Assembly: GCA_005888675.1 (NCBI GenBank)
Contig: VBBA01000105.1
Span: forward strand, 1-5,516
DNA: 5,516 nt
Direction of reading: 5' to 3'
From: Candidatus Bathyarchaeota archaeon
GTDB taxonomy: Archaea > Thermoproteota > Bathyarchaeia > 40CM-2-53-6
Every line of letters begins with the position of its first letter. Positions within the stretch are counted from its first letter, which is position 1. Below are positions 1 through 5,022 of this stretch, piece by piece. A program made the translations under genes and the position numbers. A model generated the notes under the pieces. The model saw nothing but the letters and a program-made list of their open reading frames with translations, had not been told where the DNA came from and made no database searches.

Positions 1-1072
1 GTATAGTGGAGGTTGTGCCTCCGAGGTCGTGTGTCAATCCTTCTCCCTTCTCTAGGCTTTGAACCACGGCCCTCTCTATCAGTCGGGCGGCCACATCTAA
101 CTGCTCGTCAGTCGATTTCTCGCTAAGCCATTCCAGCATCATCTTTGCGGAGAGGATAGCAGCTGCAGGGTTAGCCAAGTTCCTCCCGGCATATTGTGGG
201 GCGGATCCGTGGACGGGTTCGAACATGCCGTGTTTCTCCCCAATATTCGCCGATGGTGCAAGCCCCAGTCCTCCTTGTAAGGAGGCGCCAATTTCCGAGA
301 GTATGTCGCCGAACAAATTCGTTGTGACTATCACGTCATACTTCTCCGGTCGTCTAATCAACCACTGGCACATAGCGTCGACATAGGCATAGTCCTTCTC
401 TATCCTCGGAAACCTTCTAGCGAGGTCATTGTAGATCGATCGGAACAATCTGCACCCGGCGAGTACATTGCTTTTATCGACGCAGGTCACTCGTCTTTTG
501 CGATCAATGGGAGCGCCTTTGCGTCTCATCGACAGTCGGAAGGCATAGCTGATTATCCTCTCTGCCCCTTTTCTGGTGATTAGCCTGACGTCTACTCCTG
601 CCTCGTCTTCTCCACCTCTCGACAGGATTCCTTGGATTCCACAATACAATCCTTCAGTGTTTTCTCTGATGACGGCGAAGTCTATGTCCCCGGAACCCTT
701 CATTGCCAGGGGCGATTTTACTCCATTCATCAATTTAACGGGTCGAACGTTCGCGTATAAGTCAAGGCCCATTCGTAGGCCGAAGACTACATCGCTACCG
801 ACTGGACGTCCGTCCTCTCGGACAACGTCGGGCAAACCTATCGGGCCAAGAAGAATTGCGTCAGCCTTGCTACACTTTTCAAACGTCTCCTCGTCCCATT
901 CATGTCTCCGCCTGCCCTTGCCGAGCCAGTATTTGGCACCGGCACTGTAGGTTGTTGTTTCTAGGTTAAGGTCTGTAAGTTCTCTTGACGCCTCTAGGGC
1001 CCTTAGTGCTTCACGGATGACCTCTGGTCCTACGCCATCTCCAGGTAGGACTGCAATCTCATATTTTCGCAG
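1..1072 (-). CDS. Isocitrate/isopropylmalate/homoisocitrate-family NAD(P)-dependent dehydrogenase (3' end cut by window edge)
   Basis: This is a decarboxylating beta-hydroxyacid dehydrogenase acting on a 2-hydroxy-dicarboxylate, probably cytosolic and in amino-acid synthesis or the citrate-cycle branch. The 357 visible residues cover nearly the whole 350-360-residue fold; roughly 10-15 C-terminal residues lie beyond the edge. Seen: PGDGVGPEV near residue 10; LRMGLDLYANVRP with substrate-binding R100 and R110; VIRENTEGLY with R136 and Y143; CVDKSN with K200; D232; NLFGDILSE with D256 and E260; GGLGLAPSANIG; and EPVHGSAPQYAG, the cofactor loop (E285-G296). The RENTEGLY and LDLYANVRP wording resembles homoisocitrate and tartrate-type dehydrogenases more than bacterial LeuB, but the substrate is not settled. 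The start is problematic: in-frame stops lie at 1108-1106 and 1096-1094, and the only start-like codon before the first motif is CTG at 1072-1070, giving MRKYEIAVLPGDG. It lies 33 bp downstream of the aminotransferase and is probably cotranscribed with it. Family call certain; substrate and start uncertain. Confidence 0.9.
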   Translation of the reverse strand, partial: MRKYEIAVLPGDGVGPEVIREALRALEASRELTDLNLETTTYSAGAKYWLGKGRRRHEWDEETFEKCSKADAILLGPIGLPDVVREDGRPVGSDVVFGLRMGLDLYANVRPVKLMNGVKSPLAMKGSGDIDFAVIRENTEGLYCGIQGILSRGGEDEAGVDVRLITRKGAERIISYAFRLSMRRKGAPIDRKRRVTCVDKSNVLAGCRLFRSIYNDLARRFPRIEKDYAYVDAMCQWLIRRPEKYDVIVTTNLFGDILSEIGASLQGGLGLAPSANIGEKHGMFEPVHGSAPQYAGRNLANPAAAILSAKMMLEWLSEKSTDEQLDVAARLIERAVVQSLEKGEGLTHDLGGTTSTI

Positions 1073-1083
1073 ACTACTAGCAG

Positions 1084-1090
1084 CCTTCCC
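1084..1090 (-). promoter_or_regulatory. Weak ribosome-binding site supporting a CTG start
   Basis: The minus strand reads GGGAAGG here, 11 bases before the CTG at 1072-1070. It is a partial match to the archaeal Shine-Dalgarno consensus GGAGGTGA. It is the only purine-rich stretch between the aminotransferase stop and the conserved dehydrogenase N-terminus, so it fits initiation at CTG, but the match is poor and the spacing is slightly long. Confidence 0.3.
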
Positions 1091-1105
1091 GGTTCATTGC
1101 ACGGG

Positions 1106-2464
1106 CTAGCTTGGAGATTTTGAGACTTCCTTGATGGAGCCTTCCAGTATGTCGAGCCCGGCGTCGACGAGTTCTCGAGTAATGATCAAGGGTGGCGCGA
1201 TCCGGATTGTGGACGATCCTGATGTTATTACCGCCAGTCCTCGTCGGAATGATTTCATCATGATGTCATGCACCTCTTGTCGGCCTGGCTCTTTCGTCTT
1301 TGGATCTTTGACAATTTCTGCCCCGATCATGAGTCCTTTTCCGCGCACGTCTCCGATTATCGGATATTTCTCCTGCATCTCTTTCAACCGTTTCAACATG
1401 TAATCGCCCTGCTTCGTTGCATTCTCCATTAGATGTTCGTCCCGGATAATGCTGATCACTTGTAATGCAGCGGCGCAGGACACTGGATTGCCGCCGAAGG
1501 TGTTGGCATGTGCTCCGCCCTCCCAGTCCATTATGTCTGATCTTGCGACGGTCGCGCCGATCGGCATTCCAGATGCTAGGGCCTTTGACGTGCTGATTAT
1601 GTCTGGCTCAACGCCCCAGTGCTCGATCGCGAACCATCGCCCGGTCCGTCCCATTCCGGATTGCACCTCGTCTGCTGCTAGGAGTATGTTGTTTCGGTCA
1701 AGGATCTTTTTCAGTTTCTGGAAGTATCCCTCTGGAGGGACAACGTAGCCTCCCTCGCCTTGTATGGGTTCTATGAACATCGCTGCTACCTCTTCCGGTG
1801 GTAGGTATTTGTCGAGAACTTGTTCTTGGATATAATCGACACACGCCATTTCACATTCAGGATAGGATAGTTTGAAGGGGCAGCGGTAGCAGTATGGAAA
1901 AGGCACGTGCGTGTCACCAGGGACCATTGGGAAAAAGTGGCGTCGCTGGACTGGCTTGCTGGCTGTCAGGCTCAGCGATCCCAGCGTACGGCCGTGGAAT
2001 GCTCCGATGTACGAGATGAACTGATGATTTCGAGTGTGCCACTTTGCAAGCTTCATCGCGGCCTCGATTGCTTCGGTGCCGCTGTTGCTGAGGAATACTT
2101 TCTTCGGGAAACGACCCGGTGTGATCTTGATCAATTCCTCGGAGATCTGAACGACTTTTTCATAGTAGAAATCCGTCCAGGAGTAGTGAATCAATTTTTC
2201 AGCTTGATTCTTGATTGCCTCCACAACTCGTGGGTGTGAATGGCCTACCGCCAGGCATACTAGTCCAGAGTTGAAGTCGATATACTCGTTGCCATCGACA
2301 TCCTTGACTATGCTGTCATGGCCTGACTCGGCGGCAAGCGGATAGAAGCGTACGAGACTGCCGGAGATGACCTGTTCATCCTCTCCCACCAACGCCCTGG
2401 CTTTGGGGCCTGGTGGAGTCACTACGATCTTAGGATATTTTGCAGCTGCTTTTTGGGCTGGCAT
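1106..2464 (-). CDS. Class III PLP-dependent aminotransferase (4-aminobutyrate/ornithine aminotransferase-like)
   Basis: This is a fold-type I pyridoxal-phosphate enzyme that moves an amino group from an omega-amino or alpha-amino acid to a 2-oxo acid, probably cytosolic. Its 452 residues match the 425-450 typical of the archaeal GABA/ornithine aminotransferase branch. Seen: SGTEA phosphate loop (S128-A132); GAFHGRTLGS with F156 and H157; FIEPIQGEGG (E232-G239); DEVQSGMGRTG with the PLP-nitrogen Asp D265; STSKALASGMPIG with Schiff-base lysine K294; NTFGGNP (T322-N326); and TIRIAPPL with R421, a candidate substrate-carboxylate arginine. A segment with C192, C195, C204 and C208 precedes the large-domain core. 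Some close archaeal relatives (Pyrococcus and Thermococcus) were characterised as amino-acid racemases or ornithine/lysine aminotransferases, so 4-aminobutyrate is not assured. The ATG is preceded by no clear Shine-Dalgarno site but by a TATA-like box. It leads a likely two-gene transcript with the dehydrogenase. Confidence 0.93.
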   Translation of the reverse strand: MPAQKAAAKYPKIVVTPPGPKARALVGEDEQVISGSLVRFYPLAAESGHDSIVKDVDGNEYIDFNSGLVCLAVGHSHPRVVEAIKNQAEKLIHYSWTDFYYEKVVQISEELIKITPGRFPKKVFLSNSGTEAIEAAMKLAKWHTRNHQFISYIGAFHGRTLGSLSLTASKPVQRRHFFPMVPGDTHVPFPYCYRCPFKLSYPECEMACVDYIQEQVLDKYLPPEEVAAMFIEPIQGEGGYVVPPEGYFQKLKKILDRNNILLAADEVQSGMGRTGRWFAIEHWGVEPDIISTSKALASGMPIGATVARSDIMDWEGGAHANTFGGNPVSCAAALQVISIIRDEHLMENATKQGDYMLKRLKEMQEKYPIIGDVRGKGLMIGAEIVKDPKTKEPGRQEVHDIMMKSFRRGLAVITSGSSTIRIAPPLIITRELVDAGLDILEGSIKEVSKSPS

Positions 2465-2498
2465 GGGCCACAGGAGCCAAGCGAGCCGGGTAGATGTC

Positions 2499-2504
2499 TA
2501 ATAA
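2499..2504 (-). promoter_or_regulatory. Candidate TATA box for the aminotransferase gene
   Basis: The minus strand has TTATTA centred about 37 bases before the aminotransferase ATG, in a locally A/T-rich patch (ATCTTATTAGA) within an otherwise GC-rich 67-bp gap after alba. Archaeal transcription usually starts about 25 bases past the box, which would leave a leader of only about 10 bases. That agrees with the lack of a Shine-Dalgarno site. Position and base composition are the only evidence. Confidence 0.4.
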
Positions 2505-2531
2505 GATTGTGTGCCGTAGACCGAGCAGTTG

Positions 2532-2864
2532 CTAATCGATGAGAATGATCTCGATGGTCGAGAGGCTGGTTATCGAGCCGTCCTCTCTTTTGATAGACTC
2601 TGTCCCTATACCCACGGATCTAATGTTCACATTTGTGAGAAAGGCACGCCTCAACATTTCAACAGTCTCCACCGCCTTAGTGATCGATTGGCCACGCGCT
2701 CTAACCATGATCTCCGGCATGCCCTTGTTGAATAAAGTCATGCAAGCAACCACATAGTTCATCGTGGGCTTTTTACCTATCCGGACAATGGCTTGGCCAT
2801 CTAGCTCTCCTTCGAAACCGTTGTTTTCGACACTGCCCTCCAAGTCGGTATTGACCTCTGACAT
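2532..2864 (-). CDS. albA: Alba family DNA/RNA-binding chromatin protein
   Basis: Alba is a small dimeric archaeal protein that coats DNA and also binds RNA; acetylation of a conserved lysine lowers DNA affinity in Sulfolobus. The 110-residue protein carries the full family signature: VRIGKKPTMNYVVA with the DNA-contacting pair K31-K32, ARGQSITKAVETVE (residues 56-69), the FL turn at residues 75-76, and the closing STIEIILI strand. About 22 residues precede the core. They are acidic and uncharged-polar (E3, D7, E9, E13, E19, E20 and D22, with no Lys or Arg), longer than the tail of Sulfolobus Alba. No methionine offers a shorter start, so the tail appears real. The gene is divergent from the Sm-like gene across a 170-bp spacer. 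No Shine-Dalgarno site lies before the ATG. A separate promoter candidate precedes the downstream aminotransferase, so alba is probably transcribed on its own or as a leading gene. Confidence 0.95.
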   Translation of the reverse strand: MSEVNTDLEGSVENNGFEGELDGQAIVRIGKKPTMNYVVACMTLFNKGMPEIMVRARGQSITKAVETVEMLRRAFLTNVNIRSVGIGTESIKREDGSITSLSTIEIILID

Positions 2865-2914
2865 TGTGTTGGTAGCCTAGGAATGGTTAGTTTGGGACTT
2901 TGGTCAAACCTATC

Positions 2915-2924
2915 AGATTAATCT
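2915..2924. promoter_or_regulatory. Perfect 10-bp palindrome AGATTAATCT, possible operator or TATA region of alba
   Basis: The sequence AGATTAATCT equals its own reverse complement and lies 51-60 bases before the alba ATG. Its A/T-rich core (ATTAAT) is the best TATA candidate for alba, which would put the transcript start about 30 bases before the ATG. Overlap of a palindrome with a TATA element would suit a repressor site, but a 10-bp palindrome can occur by chance. Confidence 0.3.
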
Positions 2925-2979
2925 TGGGGGACTCGGGTGAGGCACGACGAGGACTTGACGCATCAAACATCTTCCGAGC

Positions 2980-2987
2980 TAATATAC
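2980..2987 (+). promoter_or_regulatory. Candidate TATA box for the Sm-like/nuclease operon
   Basis: TAATATAC lies about 54 bases before the ATG at 3038. Start-site spacing typical for archaea would place transcription near 3010 and give a leader of about 28 bases. A second A/T patch, CTTTTTAAG at 3021-3029, is too near the start codon to serve unless translation begins further in, at the ATG at 3080. Confidence 0.4.
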
Positions 2988-3037
2988 TACTAGGATTCTG
3001 TTCATTTTCGCCTATCCGTCCTTTTTAAGCTGGGGTG

Positions 3038-3391
3038 ATGGCTGAAAATGCCCCTTCACAAGGAGAACCCACCTGGACAATGTCCTCCGTAAGCCCCACT
3101 GTTTACCACATGCTTGAGAGGATGATGGGCAAGAGGATTCTCGTCGTGATTGATCGAGACTTTGGTTATGAAGGGAAGCTTGCAGTGGTATCCCACAACC
3201 CGCCGGGGATTTGGCTGGTCGAGGGCGAGGCTGTCATCCTGCGTTCGACAGTGATAAGCCCGATCCCGCAAATTGTCAACAGGGAGGCGAAGGGAGAAAT
3301 CTTCCTGCACTTGGACGCGGTGCAGAGGCTGGAAAGCATCCCTGAGGGACGACCCGAACGGAAAGGGAGCGGAGGCAGTATTGGCGGGTAA
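3038..3391 (+). CDS. Small Sm-like (LSm-type beta-barrel) protein, function unknown
   Basis: I do not recognise this as a named family with certainty. The core looks like an Sm fold: a short helix (YHMLERMM), then MGKRILVVIDRDFGYEGKL, which fits the Sm1 pattern of a strongly bent sheet with a GKR strand start and a G-x-L turn, followed by PPGIWLVEGEAVILRS and a late FLHLDAVQRLE strand in the place of Sm2. If so, it would bind RNA or serve as an adaptor. The 117-residue protein ends in a basic and then glycine-rich tail (PERKGSGGSIGG). GTG at 3035 and ATG at 3038 are adjacent starts; ATG is preferred. ATG at 3080 would remove 15 further residues that precede the conserved-looking core. There is no separate upstream Shine-Dalgarno site. 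Its last 11 bases overlap the nuclease gene, so the two are probably cotranscribed and perhaps translationally coupled. The gene is convincing; the fold call is moderate. Confidence 0.75.
   Translation: MAENAPSQGEPTWTMSSVSPTVYHMLERMMGKRILVVIDRDFGYEGKLAVVSHNPPGIWLVEGEAVILRSTVISPIPQIVNREAKGEIFLHLDAVQRLESIPEGRPERKGSGGSIGG
3371..3375 (+). promoter_or_regulatory. Shine-Dalgarno site GGAGG deciding a TTG start for the beta-CASP nuclease
   Basis: GGAGG lies five bases before TTG at 3381 and inside the glycine codons of the upstream gene's tail. It is the clearest ribosome-binding site in the window. It favours the TTG at 3381 over the far-upstream ATG at 3273, which would overlap the Sm-like gene by more than 100 bases and add a compositionally odd arginine-rich N-terminus. 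Confidence 0.65.
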
Positions 3392-4412
3392 AGCAGAGAG
3401 GATTGGTTGGTTGAACGGACTTGTCGTAGGTACCCGTGAGGCCACTGTTGTCATTGATCCCCAAAGTCTCGACAGAGTCCCAGATCATGCTCGTGTCTTG
3501 GTATCGCATGCCCATGCTGATCACACATATGGGTTCAGGCACAAAGGTGTGAAACAATCGACCCCTGAAACAAGAGACATTCACGACGCATTGAACAGCT
3601 TGGGGATCGGAAAGTTCGAGCAAGTCAAGTTAGGAGATAGAGTCGCTGTTGATGATATCGAGATTGAAGCATTGAACGCCGGCCACATGCTCGGTTCAGC
3701 CCAATTCTTGGCACATACTCCACTCTCAACAATTCTCTACACTGGCGACATCAACTGCATCGACACCCTGACCACCAAAGCAGCCGAGCCACAAGAATGC
3801 GACATGCTGGTAATCGAGGCGACATACGGCTCCCCCACCTACAGGTTCCCGAGAAGAGAACAGGTCTACTCAGAGATGGTCGAATGGGCATTATACACAA
3901 TCAACCAAGGAATCCTACCTGTCTTTCACGTATACGCTGCCGGGAAGGCTCAAGAAGTTGTGCGATTATTCAATCTCTACACTAGAATCCCGGTTATTGT
4001 CAGTCCAAGACTGGACGGGGTCAACAGGGCATACACGAAATCGGGCCAGCCACTCGAATGGAAAGTCTCCACATCTCACGAGGGAAGAGAACTCTTACAG
4101 AAAGGGCCCTGCATCTATCTTACCACACCATCCCAGAACGGCAGCACGGCAGAGTTAGCGAATAGAAGAATTGCTAGGGCCTATGCCACAGGTTGGGCAA
4201 TGTCGTACTGGAGGGGAGATGCGGGCTTTCCACTAAGTAGCCATGCGGACTTTGATCAATTAGTCTCATACATCAAGGACTGCAAGCCAAAACATGTCTA
4301 CGTCTTCACCGGGTTTGTGGACGGAATAAGGAGAGCCTTGAGTGCAGCGCTAGGAAAGGAAACGAAGTTGGTACCTTCGTTTCTACAAAGAACAATCACT
4401 GAACAGTACTAG
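3381..4412 (+). CDS. Beta-CASP metallo-beta-lactamase nuclease (SNM1/CPSF73-like, short form)
   Basis: This is a predicted two-metal (zinc) phosphodiesterase that cuts RNA or DNA. With the TTG start it has 343 residues, near the size of the DNA-ligase-associated exonuclease branch and shorter than CPSF73/aCPSF enzymes; no KH domain is present. Seen in order: D26 (motif 1, VVIDP), HAHADH at 43-48 (motif 2), H102 in AGHMLGSAQF (motif 3), D123 in YTGDIN (motif 4), then the beta-CASP insert with E146 in VIEATYG (motif A), a GKAQE loop at 188-192, and H288 in SSHADF (motif B). At the motif C position, where RNA-type enzymes have His-Gly and SNM1-type DNA enzymes have Val, the sequence is VFTGF with T310. 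Upstream, the gene overlaps the Sm-like gene by 11 bp. Downstream, it converges on the V4R gene. Nuclease family is certain; RNA versus DNA substrate is open. Confidence 0.9.
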   Translation: MAGKAERIGWLNGLVVGTREATVVIDPQSLDRVPDHARVLVSHAHADHTYGFRHKGVKQSTPETRDIHDALNSLGIGKFEQVKLGDRVAVDDIEIEALNAGHMLGSAQFLAHTPLSTILYTGDINCIDTLTTKAAEPQECDMLVIEATYGSPTYRFPRREQVYSEMVEWALYTINQGILPVFHVYAAGKAQEVVRLFNLYTRIPVIVSPRLDGVNRAYTKSGQPLEWKVSTSHEGRELLQKGPCIYLTTPSQNGSTAELANRRIARAYATGWAMSYWRGDAGFPLSSHADFDQLVSYIKDCKPKHVYVFTGFVDGIRRALSAALGKETKLVPSFLQRTITEQY

Positions 4413-4417
4413 TCGAA

Positions 4418-4425
4418 TCTTTTTC
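4418..4425 (+). terminator. Possible T-tract terminator after the nuclease gene
   Basis: TCTTTTTC begins six bases after the nuclease stop codon. Archaeal RNA polymerase can terminate at short U tracts without a hairpin. With only 25 bp separating two convergent stops, this is the only termination-like signal visible, and a run of five T is weak. Confidence 0.3.
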
Positions 4426-4437
4426 AGAGATGGTATC

Positions 4438-5022
4438 TCAGGATGCTACTAGTGAGAGAATGAACTTGCAATCGTTGTCCCCCTTCGCTTTGCACTCGAT
4501 CTCCTGGGATCGCATGTTCTTCCCGACAAGTTGACAGAAAATTCCCTCTAGATAGCCCGAGGTGAATCTGCAAATGGGTTTCAAGGATACGCCAGCATCT
4601 TCAGCTTCAAAGCTATTCTGAACAATCACGACCGCTTTGCCAACAGAGATTTCCAGCTCCTTGACCTGCATCTTCCCAAACCCCATATTCGACTCCTCGA
4701 CCGCTGTCCGGATGAAATCGGGCAGACCCTCAGGCCGATTGAGTCCCAGACCCTCTGCCTTTGAGGATAATACGATTCCTTCTTCGGTCCCGACTCTCCT
4801 CCCAGCAACTTCCAGGATCACGCCTGATGCGGTCCCGGCTACACGTGAAAGCTCCTTCCGAATCAGCGAGAACGCGTCTCGCCTTAATAGCACGACCTTC
4901 TGTCCGAAATATTCCACCTCACCCACTTCATCCCTGAACCTAATCGAGTTCAGCGAGCTAATTAATCGTCGCAGGCCATTGGAAGAGTATCGACTTAGAA
5001 AATCACTCAATCCGTCTTTCAC
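4438..5022 (-). CDS. V4R (4-vinyl reductase) domain protein
   Basis: V4R domains bind small, often hydrophobic ligands in sensors such as XylR/DmpR and in the bacteriochlorophyll protein BchJ. The 194-residue protein shows the C-terminal V4R signature: CRFTSGYLEGIFCQLVGKNM followed by EIECKAKGDNDCKF, with C151, C163, C177 and C185. The N-terminal half (FGQKVVLLRRDAFSLIRKEL, residues 39-58, then the helix-turn around GVILEVAGRRVG) is the usual first part of such domains. No DNA-binding or membrane segment is apparent, so it is probably a cytosolic ligand-sensing subunit. The start is GTG at 5022-5020, overlapping the MinD stop as GTGA with no independent Shine-Dalgarno site. This points to translational coupling and equal supply with the ATPase. 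The ligand is unknown; C151, C177 and C185 could instead bind a metal, as the cysteine pattern of many V4R domains suggests. Confidence 0.88.
   Translation of the reverse strand: MKDGLSDFLSRYSSNGLRRLISSLNSIRFRDEVGEVEYFGQKVVLLRRDAFSLIRKELSRVAGTASGVILEVAGRRVGTEEGIVLSSKAEGLGLNRPEGLPDFIRTAVEESNMGFGKMQVKELEISVGKAVVIVQNSFEAEDAGVSLKPICRFTSGYLEGIFCQLVGKNMRSQEIECKAKGDNDCKFILSLVAS

Larger units (their letters stand above)
2865..3037. promoter_or_regulatory. Divergent intergenic spacer between alba and the Sm-like/nuclease operon
   Basis: This is the only sizeable gene-free stretch in the window, about 170 bp. It must hold the promoters for alba (leftward) and the 3038 gene (rightward). I see A/T-rich TATA-like patches for both directions, a 10-bp perfect palindrome at 2915-2924, and a weak GTTTG/CAAAC inverted repeat at 2890-2909. 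I see no tRNA, no small RNA with convincing structure, and no coding region. Confidence 0.6.

Noticed and set aside
576..950. Plus-strand open frame of 124 codons
   Set aside because: It lies antisense inside the dehydrogenase, is proline/serine/arginine rich, and matches no family; it is a shadow of the real gene.
1131..2239. Several plus-strand open frames antisense to the aminotransferase
   Set aside because: The minus-strand frame encodes a complete class III aminotransferase with all motifs; the opposite frames have no recognisable domains.
2890..2909. GTTTG/CAAAC inverted repeat as a small RNA hairpin or riboswitch
   Set aside because: A five-base stem with a ten-base loop is weak and expected by chance.
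3273..3380. ATG at 3273 as the start of the nuclease
   Set aside because: It would overlap the upstream gene by more than 100 bp and add an arginine/serine-rich stretch with no family counterpart; TTG at 3381 has a GGAGG site at good spacing.
3056..3623. Minus-strand open frames opposite the Sm-like and nuclease genes
   Set aside because: They overlap two convincing plus-strand genes and have shadow-like composition with no domain.
4408..4453. ACTAGT repeated at 4408-4413 and 4448-4453 around the convergent gene ends as an attachment site or repeat
   Set aside because: Six-base direct repeats about 40 bp apart are easily produced by chance, and no mobile-element gene is present.
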